A stretch of 64,000 bases of DNA from Isochrysis galbana (GCA_018136815.1 CM030934.1:4289587-4353586), one strand, 5' to 3'. Shown: positions 33,949 through 45,261, counted from the stretch's first letter. Notes: generated from the sequence alone by a model not told the origin. A program made the numbers and translations.

Positions 33949-36390
33949 GGCGCCCCCGTCCCCGTCTTGAAGGCTCTCAAGGGCCCGCTGTAGTGCTGCC
34001 CTCTCCGCTTCGCGCCCGAGCGTCGCCCCGACTGCCACACGGGGCCCACGCCCGGCAGCTCCGCTCACCACGACGCTGGCACGGTGCGAGATCGAGGGAG
34101 AGGACCTTACGGAGGTCCCCGAGTTGCGCGCAGCGACGGAAGGAGAGAGGCTCATCAGCCGACGCTCTACCATCGCCGCAAGGTCGAACGCGCGCTGACG
34201 CGTTTCAACAGGCGTGAAGATTGGCAAGGGGTCGGCCCGCCCCTTCACCGTGATGGGGGCCAACGCCGCGAAGGTACACGCATTTGGTGGCACAGCCGAG
34301 CTAGTCTCCTCGTCCACGAGTATGCTTTTCTCGAGCTTCTCTGCCGCCTGCATGAGCCTGGCCGCCATGTTGACTGTGGAGCCCATCAAAGTATACTCAC
34401 GCCGAATGTTGCATCCCGCTTCGCCACAAAACACACGCCCAGTTGTCACGCCCACGGCGCACCCCAGCGATCTCGGCTCCTGGCCTTCTATCAGAGGTGC
34501 GGACACAGCTTTGAGCGCCTCGGCAGCCTCGACGGCGGCACAGACGGCTCGCGAGACCTCGTCCTCATGCTGCTGGCCCGGCAAGCCGAAGGCGATGAGA
34601 AACCTCGTCCCTTTGTCATCGGTGATGAGCCGGAGGATCGTCCCACCCCGGCCGGTGAAGGCCTCCTGGACTGCTCTCACGGCCGCATGGGTCGAGCCCA
34701 GCTGGGCGGGCTCGCACGGTCGGTGGCCCAAACCGAGCAGCTTGAGGAAAACTGTGGTGATGACTCGGTGCTCAGACACCCAAAGGCCTGCCTGCCCCGC
34801 GGCGAGCCGCTCGTCGATGAGAGGAGGGACGAAGCAACGGAGCGCGCGCAGCGCTTCGGGCTCAAGCTGTGGGCGCTCCGACACGCCATCCATAGACTGG
34901 CGCACACTTGACTTGAGATCAGAGCGATCGCTCGGGCTAGCTGCAACAGATGATTGCTTCATCATCACCACAGGGACGTGCAAGAGCAACGTGCGGACGC
35001 TGTTCTGCGCAGACGGGAAGATCGCTCCTGTTGATTCGGCCGACCTACGTCGAAGAGGAGGGTTGGCGCGGCGCATATGACTACGGAAGGCGTAGCTGGG
35101 GCTAGGGCTCCTCGGCACGTCGGCGGCCGCCGACTGCATGCTGTTGAGTGCCCACACGCCGTTGACGGTCCTGCGCACCACCTGCCTTCCCGACTTCGAC
35201 TGCGGTGAAGCAGGCGCCGGCACGCGGGTGCGCACGTGGCGATAATCCGGGCTCCACGGCTGGCTGTGGCTCGAGCGCGAGACGGAGGCGGAGGAGCGCG
35301 GAACTGAGCGCCGCACACCGCCTCCTGAGCGCTGCGGCAAGTGCTTGGATAAAAGCAGCCCGCCGTTGCCCACCGGCACACCCATGCGCAGGATATCAGC
35401 GGCGTCCGAAGCGAGCTCAGTTTGCCCATCAGGGAGAGAGTGGCGCTCCGGAGAGGCGTTGCGCAGCGAGCCCATGAAGACGGAGCGGCGGCCGTGCGGC
35501 TGCTCCTCCGATGACGAGCTGAGGCGCTGTGGTGCGCTGCTAGGCACTGGCATCCTGCCTTGGGCCTCGAGCTGAACGAGCAGCGCACGCGCCTGACGAG
35601 AGAGCGCGAGCTGGCCCGATGCCGCCAGGTCGGTGGCAATAGCCATCTGCTCGATTGGCTCGCCGGCCACGAAGTACTCCCATCTTCCGCCCTCACCGCC
35701 TACGCAGAAGGCCGACATGGCGCCGGCGCCGATGCCCACATGCAGTGTGAGCCGTACACCCTCAACTGGCGAGAAGTCATTGAGCTCGTTGAGCAGCTGT
35801 ATGCAGCACTTGACCGCGCGGACGACGAGTGCACCGATGGGGGCTGAGCCACGGGGACAGACCGGCCCCTTCTCGCCCCCATAGACCGACTGCCCGAGGT
35901 CGCTCTTACGACTGTTGATGGCAAGGCTCAGCCGTTCGGCCACAGGGCCGCTGCCTGTATACGCCGACGCGATAGGTAGCAGCTCGTCGGGCGCAGGTGG
36001 GTCGCGCCAGACGACCTGCAGCGCGTCGCCCGCGAACTTGATCACGTCGCCTCCCGTCTCGGCCACCACCTTGATGAGCTGCTCGAAGTAAGAATTCATG
36101 TACTGGTTGAGCAGCTCCGCGCCGCGCCGGCCCGACTCGTTCTTCAGCTTCTCGGAGAGTGCAGTGAAGCCAGAGACGTCGACAAATGCGACGGCGCCAA
36201 GGAAGTCCTCCCTCCACGGGGCGTGGGGCTCGATCGGGTCAGCCACGATCCGGTCGACTAGAGAGGAGGGGATGTATGAGAGCAGGTGCTGCTCAGCATC
36301 GCGAAAGATGTCAGTCGCTGTCGCAGAGGAGAGGCGCGGGCCGCGAGGCTGCTGTGCGGCAAAGATCTGCGCCACACGCAGCTTCTTCAT
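33949..36390 (-). CDS. Soluble-type class III adenylyl cyclase (3' end lost in gap)
   Basis: The frame runs from the ATG at 36390 (MKKLRVAQIFAAQQ) into the gap, 814 codons in all, without visible introns. Two class III cyclase domains are present. C1 at about 58-240 has GAVAFVDVSGFTALSEKLKN with the metal-binding Asp, and ETGGDVIKFAGDALQVVW. C2 at about 540-740 has VITTVFLKLLGLGHR, RGGTILRLITDDKGTRFLIA and REYTLMGSTVNMAARLMQAA. A 200-residue Ser/Arg-rich linker separates them. After C2, VAVGATLGREAERAALQRAL is the entry into the AAA/NTPase region of ADCY10-like soluble cyclases. The P-loop and the remaining domains fall in or beyond the gap. In relatives these enzymes make cAMP in response to bicarbonate or calcium and are common in flagellates. 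C2 has diverged at the metal site (MMxK-type change), as expected for the non-metal half. Confidence 0.85.
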
Positions 36391-36477
36391 CGAGGCGGCC
36401 GAATGGCTTTTCCCCCTACCCCCTTGGCAGCCGAGCGATCCCGCTCGTGGGTGTGCTGCTCGCTCTCTCGCTATGCT

Positions 36478-36733
36478 CCCCCCCCCCCCTCGCCCCTCCC
36501 CCTCTGTGCCAAACTCCCTCCCGTCTCTCTCTAGCACGCAGATGGCATGCCGCTCCCTCGCGCCCTCTCTTTCTCTCTCTCTGTCTCTCTCGCGCGCCCA
36601 CGCTCGCTAGCTTTCTCTCTCTCCACTCCTTTCTTTTCTCTCCACACCCCCTCTGGTTTCTCGCGCGCTCGGTCGCTCACTGGCCTTCCTTTCCCTCCCG
36701 CACCCCCCCCCCCCCCCGCCTCCCTCTCTCTCT

Positions 36734-36810
<77 letters not shown>

Positions 36811-36840
36811 AATCTCATCATCCCCCTCTCTCCCCGGTCT
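36478..36840. repeat. CT microsatellite tract upstream of the cyclase gene
   Basis: C runs and CTCTCTCT; about 36735-36808 is almost pure (CT)n. It lies just 5' of the cyclase start. Confidence 0.95.
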
Positions 36841-37823
36841 TTCCTCCAGCCGCTCCCGTTGAGACTCCAAGAACTACCCCTCGAGTCTCTTCTTCTCCCT
36901 CTCTACATAACTGCTGCCCCTCTCTAGCTCCCTCTCTCCCCCTGCCCTCTTTTCGATGAAATCATCATCACCTCCCGGATACAGAAGAAAGGAAGGAACA
37001 CACTCTATCATTTCCTTTGCTCACCACACTCCTTCACCCAGCTCACGAGAGAGAGAGCATATCTCTCTTCTCTCTCTCTTCTCACCGCCTCCCAGAAGAT
37101 CCGTGGAGCCCGTGGCTGGATACAATAAAGATCTAACGCGGGGTAGAGAGGATACATTAACCCACCGCGCGGGGAGGGGAGAGAGAGAGCGGCGCGAGAG
37201 CGAGTCTCGCGCCGTTTCAGCGGTTCGACGAGTACAATACTCACTCTCCCCTACAAAAAAAGGGTGGCGAGGGGACCGGTCGACGAGGCCGAGGAGGGAG
37301 CTGTTCACGGCGCGGCCTCAACCGACAGCGCAACGGCTGCCCCCCCCGCCCCCCCCTCCCCTCCCCTCCCCTCTCCCTCCTCCCTCCCTCCCCCCTCCGC
37401 CCCCCCCCAAGCCCTCGGGCTCGGCCCTGAAGCGAGAAGCGAGGCGGTTGGAAGCGGCGAGTCCGGATTCGGATCACCGACGGCGGCGCCCCCCGCTGCC
37501 TTTCGATAGAAAACATGAGTTTTACGTAGGCCCAGTCTACGCGACCGCCGATCGATCGCGAATCCAGACCCTTATTCTCGCTTTTCGAAAATGGAGAGTC
37601 TGCATTCCAAAAACAAGGGTTGACAAGAGGGGGTCGAAATCAAGACCCCACTAGCAACTCTTGTTTTTTTTGCGGAGCAACCCCCCCCCCCCATGCCCCA
37701 TGCGCGCCCATCTCGCGGCGCCGTGCCAGTCGGTGCTACAGGGACACCGCGAGTTGGCTCCGGCCAGAATTTCGATTGAGACCCACCCAAATTTCGTTTC
37801 GAAAGTTCGATGATCTCTGATCA
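36841..37823. other. Intergenic, low-complexity patches, no gene
   Basis: Contains CCCTCCCCTCCC and poly-C runs (37340-37410, 37680-37692) and CCACCCAAATTTCG words at about 37783 and 37847. No exon-like frame. Confidence 0.5.
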
Positions 37824-38090
37824 CTACCCACATTTCGAGCCTTGTCCACCCAAATTTCGATCAAAATTTTCCGCACAAGTACACTCGCCGCTATCGGCTA
37901 TATGGGCGGCTCGGCGGCTAGCTGACGGATCCGAGGTTATCACTACCTCAGATGGGAGCAGAAGGGACGGAAGGGAAGCGGCGAGAGGCGCGGCGAAGGT
38001 AGGGGACAGGCTCATGAGGGGCTCACCCGCCTCCAGAAGTGGCAGGGAGGCGGGCTTGGGAGAGGCAGAGCGAGGCGATGAAGCAGACAT
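37824..38090 (-). pseudogene. Paralogous ORF copy 1 (MSASSPRSPSPKP type)
   Basis: The minus-strand frame from the ATG at 38090 starts MSASSPRSASPKPASLPLLE and continues TFAAPLAASLPSLLLPSEVV. It matches the ORF at 38862-39150 over about 60 codons (DNA 37916-38092 against 38972-39150, roughly 75-80 percent by eye, in direct orientation). After that the two diverge. A short secretory-looking Ser/Pro/Leu start and no known domain. It may be the N-terminal exon of a repeated gene or of a mobile element. Confidence 0.4.
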
Positions 38091-38861
38091 AACGAGGGAC
38101 GAGGGCGAGAGCGGGGCGAGTGAGAGTGCGGACGACGGTTGTCGAGGGATGTGTTGTAGAGTGAGTGTTGTTGACGAGTAGCGAAGGCGAGAACGGGACG
38201 AAAGCGAGAACGGACGAACGAGAACGAACGATACGACAAAAGGACGACTACCAAGGACAAACTGTCACGCTCACTCAACCCTAACCCCACTTCCCCTCAC
38301 ATTCACGTATCCTTCCCCACTCAAACGGGGAAACACGGGGAATGGAAAAACAAGGAAGAGAAGCCGACAGGAGAGCGACGGGGCGATGGGAGGGGAGCGA
38401 CGGTACGACGGAAAGGCCGATGCGATCGACAGTTACGAGGGGAGAATTAGTAGAAGTAGGGAGGGAATCTACAAGACTTCCCGTGCACTGATGATAACAA
38501 GGGCGCGGGGGTAGGCAAACCGTTGGGGAAAAACCCACGACGGCAAACACCTGCGAGGATGAGCGCGGGGGAAAACCGCGGCAAGGAGGGACCCAGGCGA
38601 TCGCAAAGCAAAAGGACCAGGCCTGGGAATCAGGACGCACGGGCCACAAGGAGGCGCTAACAGGCAAGGAGCGAGTGATGAGTTACGAGTGACGAGCGGC
38701 GCGTATAACGCCTATCGAGTAAAGAACGACTAACGAGTAAAGTCAAAGGCCGCGGACGAGGTCGATCGCGAATGCGACACCCCCTGCTAGAATCGAGCTT
38801 CCATGCAAGAGAGCAATGAGCGAGACAAAACCACACGAGGGGGGGAGCAAAGACGAAACAG

Positions 38862-39150
38862 CTAAACGAAAGGGCAGCCACACCCGTCCGGACAGTTAGG
38901 TGAAGAATCGGCGGTCGGCACGGCAGTCCGCAAGACCGCAGGATTCAGCATAATAGTCCCCTCTCTTCTCTCTGACGGATCCGAGGTTACCACTGCCTCA
39001 GATGGGAACGGAAGGGACGGAAGGGAAGCGGCGAGAGGCGCGGCGGAAGTTGGGGGGTGGCCAATGACGGGCTGGACCACCTCCTCAACAGAGAAAGGCG
39101 GGAGGACGGGCTTGGGCGAGGGCGAGCGCGACGACGGAGCGGACATGGCT
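38862..39150 (-). pseudogene. Paralogous ORF copy 2 (MSAPSSRSPSPKP type)
   Basis: The frame from an ATG near 39146 reads MSAPSSRSPSPKPVLPPFSV and then PTSAAPLAASLPSLPFPSEA, then VVTSDPSERREGTIM, and stays open to 38862. It is a direct repeat of the ORF at 37824-38090. The intervening 38100-38860 has many GACGA/ACGAAC words and no clear coding frame. No function can be assigned. Confidence 0.4.
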
Positions 39151-39571
39151 GGGCGGATCGGGTTGGATAGGCTGGGGCTGAGGGCTTGGAGAGGTTTGGT
39201 ATTGAGGTAGTGTTGAGAACGAGGGACGAGAACGGGAACGAGAACGATAATTAACTTCTTAATAGTCTCACCGCACACGCGGCCGTGGACCCTCTACTTT
39301 CTACTCACGCAGCAAAACTTTCTACACCGGATACCACATTCACATGAAGGATTTTATTCGCCGCGCCTCGCCTCCAGGCCACTGCCGACGCACACTCAAA
39401 CGACGCGCTCGGCCGACGGCGGGCGTGGGGCGGGGAGGGGAAGACGGAGGGCGCGACGGAGAGGCCCAGGGAGAAAGTGCGGGGAGGAGCAGTCTCAACT
39501 AACCGCTGCTCCAGCCTCTCTCCACCCCACCTTGTCGCTCTCTTGCTCGGCTGCCGTGCCACAGATTTCAA

Positions 39572-42500
39572 ATGGTCACTTGTCGTCGCTGTGGCCGCCT
39601 GTTTGCTTCGCGTGCCCAGCACAAGTGCGAGCCGCTGGCCGAGGCACCCTCGCCCTCCGGCTCTCCGGCTCGTCTGATTGCATCGGCGATGCCCAGTTGG
39701 GCTCTCGCAGTCGCTGAGGAAGCCCGAGCGAATCGGCGGGCCCAGGCACCCAGTGTGGCTGTACCTGCCGCAGCGGCTGCGCCCGCTGGCGAAGTCGTCA
39801 GCGCCCGGCTCAGCACGCCTGCCGAGAGGCTGCAGAGCGCCTATGAGGCCGCCCATCTAGTGCGAACCCATTGGACTCGCCGCCGAGACAACCCAGCCGT
39901 TCCGGGCACAAAAGTGGCACTGCGCCCGAAGGGAAAGCACCGCCACCAAGCGCCTCCTTCAAGCCGCCTTTCTCTGGCGGCCGTTTCCTCACCACCTTTT
40001 CGCGCCCCTCGGGCCTTTGCGCCGCCATCCGAATCCGACCCAACACACGCAGAGCCTAGCCCCTCGCGGTTGGATGGATCTGGACAGAGTGCCGGTGTGC
40101 GTACTTGCGCGCACCCGTTGCAAGCACACGTGTATGGAGGTGGCGTCCTCCATGCAAGCACAGCAATGCGCGGTGAGATCGTGGCGACGGTGCCTGACGA
40201 ATCTCGCCGGCTACCTCGACGCTCCATGCCTAACCGCGACATGCTAGCCTCAGGCGAGCGCGAGCAGGCTCTACAGGCGGTGCTCGGATGCTCAACAACT
40301 ACGCATGCGCAAGATGCAAACGGGAATGCTGTGGACACAGCAGCACGGCCTCTTTCCAACACTCCAGATTGCCTCGACGCTCTTCCGTGCTCGACGAATG
40401 ATACCTGGACAGCACGGGACGCACATGACGCTCGCTGCACTATGACGGCTGGCGCGGTGCCTAGCAGTCATCATGTGGAGACTGCTCAGTGCACATGGGC
40501 GGAGCGCCGGACGGCTGCTGGTGCGCAAGTTACCTGGCCCTCATTAGGAGGGCTGGGCGACGGCAATGAGCCCGAAAGGCCAGAGCGCTCGCAGTGCCAG
40601 ACACGGCCGACCGCTACAAGTGGTACCGAGGCACCTATGGCCTCTGATCTCTTCGATCGAGAGGACGTGCTCAGGTGGGGCAGAAGAGGATTGGATTCCA
40701 GCCGACGTGCCAACGATGGGGTGGGAGAAGGTGCTTCAAGTGTGGTCCGTTGTAGTGAGCACTCACCACGAGCACTCTTTCATGAGCCTTGCATCGGCGC
40801 AGCAGGGGCACCTGGCGAACGATCGACATCCCCGCTTGGGCGAGCCGGCAGCCGTGTGGAGACAGCAATCGCCACAGCTCTGAGATTGCCTTCAGATTTG
40901 ATGACGAGAACGACGCATGCGCGATTGAGCGAGCCTCTAAGAAACGCAACTCTTCGCGGGGATCCAAGCACCGGGCGAAAAGTTGAGACGGCTCCCTGGA
41001 TGCCTTCGCGCACTGCGGGCAGTGCAGCAGGATCTTGTTCTTTCGGCCCGTCTTCCACACACACTCAAGTACAGGACGTGGCCGCACAAGCGGATGGGAC
41101 ACCGATGGCCACAGCGGCGGCACTAACACCGCCGACTGCCTTCCATCGCATGGTGAGCAATGTTGAGCATCTACTACGTGAGCTTGCTCCTGCTAGTTCA
41201 TCTGCGGATGGCATGGGTGCCGCGGTTTCCGAACCGCGAGAAGCACAGACCACTGCCAGTATGGCTGGCAATGTCGAACGTTTGGTGCACCAGCTTGCTT
41301 CACCCGATCTTGGGACAATGGCTGATGCAGGGACGTGCGGCAAGTGCGGTGGAGAGGGCAATGCTGGTTTGCGGCTGCAAGAATACCTGGACAGATCAGC
41401 ATCGGAGAACAGTTTGCGGGCATGTTGCACCAACGCAATCGCGACGGACGCGGCGCTGCAAAGGCCACGCACGCATGAATCGACTCTGGATGCTCCTCTA
41501 CCACTCGGTCAAGCGGTCTACATGCGTCACATCCGACGGAGAGCCACAGCTGCGAGAAGGGACCGTGAGATCTCGACGGGCGGTAGTGGTAGGGGTGTCA
41601 GCGTGGCGAATCTCACCGATCGAGTTACGCAAAATCTGTTGCCAGTGGAACCGCGGGATACCATTGCGGATGAGTCTGCAGATCCTGCTTGCAATCTACG
41701 GAGCCACCAAGCGAGCGATCTGCTGCGTCGAATCCGTGCGATGGCGGCGGTCCCCATGCGCGTCTCAAATAGAGGGGAGCGAGAACAAACAGCCGCGAGG
41801 GCAGAAGCAGAGCAGCAGATCGCCCTTGCTCGATCAGCTCTGAGAGCAAGTTCTGGGATGCCGTCCTCCCCTGGCGACGGGCAGTCTCATCCTCATCCAC
41901 GAGCAACACGAAGGTCGGCACTCTTGCCACAAGGGTCACCTGGAGCACGTGAACAACCAAGCCTCCATCTGCGGCCACCTTCGGCGACGACTGTTCTTCA
42001 GTCGCACCGCTGCGCCATTGCGCCGCCACCGCCGCCGCTCGCACGTAGCCTGGCTGATCACAAGGACGACCCGAGCTGCTCCCTGTACTCGATGAGTGCT
42101 ACGCCTGGCGATGATTCTTTGAGTAAGGCAAGAAGACCTGCTCGGACCAGATGCGATTCATGTGAAGCCATCGCAGCGCTCCTCACGGCTGCAAATATGG
42201 CCACCATTGCGTCCTCAAGGGCGCCCCCCTCCGTCGAAAGCCTAATCGCGTCCTCAAGGTTTGATACACGAGCGGCACCTCGCAACCGTGAAGGGACGCG
42301 ATCGAGATCCGCGTCTTGCGCGTCCGCTTTCTCCCCCCAGCCACCGCAATCCTTCAATCCCGCCAGCGTCGCCAGGTCTAGCGCAGATCTTCCTTCACCA
42401 CCATACTTCTTCTTTAAGCCCGATGCGTCGACGGCAGGTACCGCTTCTAAGGAGCTTCTTGGCACCGCTACCATTGCTCATCAAGGCGATCGTGATAAGC

Positions 42501-43252
42501 AGCCACCTCATGCGCGGTGCGGAGCCACTCCGATGGCCGACAGAAACACGTGCCACCGTGCGGTAGCACCCGCAACTCCGCATACGTGTCATCTTGATGC
42601 CACAACCATGTCACCTGCACGGCGATCATGGCACACGGACACAGAGGTTCGAGATGCATGGGTCGTACCAAGTTTGGATAGACATGGTATCAGGTGCTCG
42701 CATGTTGTTCAGGCAGATGGTTCCGCCAATCGCATCGCTGAGATCGGGCCTGTCCAATCTAGTGCCTTGGAGTACTCCTCCAGCTTGCCGACGGCCTTTC
42801 CTATGCGTGACCCGCGGAATGAGTACGGTGAAAGTGGCTACACGCCCTCAAACCGTTATGATGTAGATGTCAACGATATGCGCGACCTCTCGCTTGTAGA
42901 TGCGAATAATCTAGGTGGAAAGCGGGAGCAATCATCGCCCTCTGCTGCTATCGAGCGGCTAGGGACACCTCCCAACCCCACGGCTGTAGAGGGTTGGACG
43001 CTGCCGGATTTCATGTGCAACCTGCCAAAAGCGGACACGGGAAGCACCGGTGGTGGAGATGAGTACACCGAAGCACTGCGACGTGTCTACGAAGAATTCT
43101 GCGCGTCAGGGCCCGCGAGTGCGCCGGATGATATTCCATCTCAATCCTTGACCGGGGCAGAGGTCAGCCATAGATTCAACTTGAGTTCACGCATGCGGTC
43201 AGCTGATGCATGTGCGTCTACCTCCGCTAGCCAAAATGGAAAAAAAGCTTGA
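39572..43252 (+). CDS. Large hypothetical protein with an N-terminal zinc motif
   Basis: An uninterrupted frame of 1226 codons from an ATG at 39572 to a TGA at 43250-43252. It opens with MVTCRRCGRLFASRAQHKCE, a compact C-x2-C-x10-C zinc-ribbon-like motif. A possible N-terminal helical segment (ARLIASAMPSWALAVAEEAR, AERLQSAYEAAHLVRTHWTR) follows. The rest is Ser/Thr/Ala/Pro/Arg-rich and appears disordered. Short helices recur in the middle (FHRMVSNVEHLLRELAP and MAGNVERLVHQLAS, a diverged internal repeat; later SHQASDLLRRIRAMAAVPMR). The length of the open frame and ordered GC-biased codons make it a real gene. No family recognised. The zinc motif and disorder would fit a nuclear or scaffold protein, but that is a guess. 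The opposite strand also holds long frames, which I regard as shadows. Confidence 0.75.
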   Translation: MVTCRRCGRLFASRAQHKCEPLAEAPSPSGSPARLIASAMPSWALAVAEEARANRRAQAPSVAVPAAAAAPAGEVVSARLSTPAERLQSAYEAAHLVRTHWTRRRDNPAVPGTKVALRPKGKHRHQAPPSSRLSLAAVSSPPFRAPRAFAPPSESDPTHAEPSPSRLDGSGQSAGVRTCAHPLQAHVYGGGVLHASTAMRGEIVATVPDESRRLPRRSMPNRDMLASGEREQALQAVLGCSTTTHAQDANGNAVDTAARPLSNTPDCLDALPCSTNDTWTARDAHDARCTMTAGAVPSSHHVETAQCTWAERRTAAGAQVTWPSLGGLGDGNEPERPERSQCQTRPTATSGTEAPMASDLFDREDVLRWGRRGLDSSRRANDGVGEGASSVVRCSEHSPRALFHEPCIGAAGAPGERSTSPLGRAGSRVETAIATALRLPSDLMTRTTHARLSEPLRNATLRGDPSTGRKVETAPWMPSRTAGSAAGSCSFGPSSTHTQVQDVAAQADGTPMATAAALTPPTAFHRMVSNVEHLLRELAPASSSADGMGAAVSEPREAQTTASMAGNVERLVHQLASPDLGTMADAGTCGKCGGEGNAGLRLQEYLDRSASENSLRACCTNAIATDAALQRPRTHESTLDAPLPLGQAVYMRHIRRRATAARRDREISTGGSGRGVSVANLTDRVTQNLLPVEPRDTIADESADPACNLRSHQASDLLRRIRAMAAVPMRVSNRGEREQTAARAEAEQQIALARSALRASSGMPSSPGDGQSHPHPRATRRSALLPQGSPGAREQPSLHLRPPSATTVLQSHRCAIAPPPPPLARSLADHKDDPSCSLYSMSATPGDDSLSKARRPARTRCDSCEAIAALLTAANMATIASSRAPPSVESLIASSRFDTRAAPRNREGTRSRSASCASAFSPQPPQSFNPASVARSSADLPSPPYFFFKPDASTAGTASKELLGTATIAHQGDRDKQPPHARCGATPMADRNTCHRAVAPATPHTCHLDATTMSPARRSWHTDTEVRDAWVVPSLDRHGIRCSHVVQADGSANRIAEIGPVQSSALEYSSSLPTAFPMRDPRNEYGESGYTPSNRYDVDVNDMRDLSLVDANNLGGKREQSSPSAAIERLGTPPNPTAVEGWTLPDFMCNLPKADTGSTGGGDEYTEALRRVYEEFCASGPASAPDDIPSQSLTGAEVSHRFNLSSRMRSADACASTSASQNGKKA

Positions 43253-44002
43253 TATTCTCTGAGATTCTCGTCGCTCACACTTCTGTGAAGAACCCCTAAT
43301 CGTGCACTTAATAAAACATCTGAGCCTTAGTAATTAGTACCACTACCGCAACTAACTTTGGGGTTTGAGGGTAACTTCCTTCTGGTATTAGATCTGCTAC
43401 TCTCAGCCTAGCTATAAGATCGCTAACACTTCGCCCGGCCGCGCTCGCGACGTGTTTGACCGGTGAAACACTACCGACACGCCCATCACTCGTCGTCCCG
43501 AAGGTGCAACCCCAGCCCCAGCGGCACTTAGCCTGTCATATACTTACTAGCAACGACGCAGCATCCCCCCCCCCCCGCTGAAGCGGCAGAGTTTCTGGTG
43601 CGGTGTACATAGGGCGTTGTCTTCCGAAAAGACGCCGAGTTGTGAGCTTTTCAATATGAAGTGGCCATCCGGAAGTGCCCGCGATGTCGGGTAGAGCGCC
43701 TGTCTTTCCCATGGTCGACAAGTGAAACGGGCGGGCTGCGGCGCCAATCTGGCGCGTCTCTCGATCTCGTGAACCGAGTCGCAGCCGATCTCTCATCGCC
43801 CTCTCGATCTCATTTTGTCGCCCTTGTCTCCACAGACCGATGGACCGACGGACGTCACCAGCACGAGATGATATCGTAAATGATGACATTACTCACATCT
43901 CACATTACCTCCGCTTGCTGTCTGGGGAACGGCTGCTGGTTTTGGGGGGTGGCACAACGGGATATATATTGAATATTGAATAAACAAAGACTTTTCTCAC
44001 AG
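43253..44002. other. Intergenic, no gene seen
   Basis: AATAAAAC occurs at about 43310, 60 bases after the stop of the large ORF, and could serve as its polyadenylation signal. Elsewhere nothing supportable. Confidence 0.4.
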
Positions 44003-44615
44003 TGCCATCGCCGGCTTGGGCCGGCTTGGGCGGACGCTGTGCCTGCACTTTTACCTGGATTTGCCGCCCCCGTTGGCGGCGCGTCGCGTGCAGCCGAGGA
44101 CGCTGCGGCTGGAGAGGTGCGCCGTGTCGCGCGTGGAGGTGACGCGGCACTCGGTGCTGGTGTCGTTCGAGGCGCGCGGCGGTGAGCGGGTCGTGCCGGT
44201 CGGCGGCCTGCTGGTGCGCGGCAGGGGTGGAGCGGGGGTGGACCCGATGGACCTGATCAAGCCGGTGTGCACGGTGGGCAAGGATCCGTTCACGCTGGAC
44301 ACGCGGAGCGGCACGGCGCGCACGGCGAAGGCGACGGTGGCGCTGCTTGGCGCCCCGGAGGCGCAGACGGCGCGCATCGTGCTGCGCGTGAACCGCAAGG
44401 GCGAGTTGACGGGCGGCTACTCGCGGGGCGGCGGCAACGTGCGCGTGGTGGCGCTGCCCGTGTACCCGCAGAGGCCAGCCGAGCCGCACGCGTCCTCGCC
44501 CGCTTTGCCCGATCATTCTCGGCTTGCTCTCCCCGGCGTAGCGCGATTTCCACTTCCTGAGTGCGGATCATCGCACCGGAGTCGGAGCTATCCTCATCGC
44601 TACAATGGCACATAG
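44003..44615 (+). CDS. Hypothetical exon with extreme GC3, possible mobile-element cargo
   Basis: A CTTTTCTCACAG acceptor-like sequence at 43991-44002 precedes a frame open to a stop at 44613-44615. Codons are almost all G/C-ending, unlike neighbouring genes. Residues look like a folded beta-rich domain: LCLHFYLDLPPPLAARRV, VEVTRHSVLVSFEARGGERV, DLIKPVCTVGKDPFTLD, TARIVLRVNRKGELTGGYSR and VRVVALPVYPQ. I do not recognise it. There is no ATG before the acceptor in the same frame, so the 5' end is missing or in an upstream exon. It lies inside an inverted-end-like motif at 45025, so it may belong to that element. Confidence 0.45.
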
Positions 44616-44895
44616 CAGCAGGCCCACCGCCGCCACAGATCCCGCCGCCGCGACAGCTCCCGCCGCCGCGACAGCTCCCGCCGCCACTCCCGTCGCCGCT
44701 GCGGCGACCGCTGCGGCGACCTCTATTATGACCGCCGCCGCGACCCGCGGCGCTGTGCCCGTCGCCGCCGCAACCCGCTACGCGGCGAGTGCTGCACGAC
44801 GCGCGGGCGCGGACCCGAGCACCGTGAAAACAGCAAGAGGGAAGACGGACCCTTCCTCGTATCTCGTATGGGATGTGACCGAAATGCTGTTTTGA
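44605..44895 (+). CDS. Ala/Thr-rich short ORF over a tandem repeat
   Basis: From the ATG at 44605, 96 codons: MAHSSRPTAATDPAAATAPA then alternating APAA/TAAAT units encoded by GCCGCCGCGACAGCTCCC repeats (about 44640-44720). A more ordinary tail (VKTARGKTDPSSYLVWDVTE) follows. It overlaps the end of the previous ORF by 11 bases in another frame. Probably repeat-derived; coding status is doubtful. Confidence 0.25.
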   Translation: MAHSSRPTAATDPAAATAPAAATAPAATPVAAAATAAATSIMTAAATRGAVPVAAATRYAASAARRAGADPSTVKTARGKTDPSSYLVWDVTEMLF

Positions 44896-45024
44896 AGTGC
44901 CGTTTGGTGTATTCGTGACGGGTTTTACCTGATACATACTGATACGCCTCTCAGCCTAATGGCGGGGGGGGGGGGGCAGTGGGTGTTTTGTTGTTTGTTA
45001 TTCAATTCTTCGAGTATTAGGTTG

Positions 45025-45080
45025 TAAACGGACTGTGGACATTTGATGGCTCAATTGGAGTTTGTCCCATATTCGACTTA
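45025..45080 (+). repeat. Diverged transposon end (same family as 62710-62771)
   Basis: GTAAACGGACTGTGGACATTTGATGGCTCAATT...TTTGTCCCATATTCGAC aligns with the right-hand end at 62708-62760, about 80 percent by eye, in the same orientation. Its interior side therefore faces the GC3-rich ORF. Confidence 0.55.
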
Positions 45081-45261
45081 AATAAACACGACCCTTAGCG
45101 GACGAATACGCCCTACCCAATGAGCAACTCCCATTGGACAGAGCCATAGTCGCAGAGATCAGACATCACACCAAAACTCAAAACTATCCTAAAGGCCAAA
45201 GGCGGAAATCGACAACACCCCACAAAGTGCGCGGGAAGCATGGGAACAAAGAATAGATCTA

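Noticed and set aside
36531..36870. Arg/Glu-rich ORFs on the minus strand
   Set aside because: Pure (CT)n microsatellite translation.
41160..41843. 227-codon plus-strand ORF in another frame
   Set aside because: Lies wholly within the 1226-codon gene and lacks a domain or consistent codon bias.
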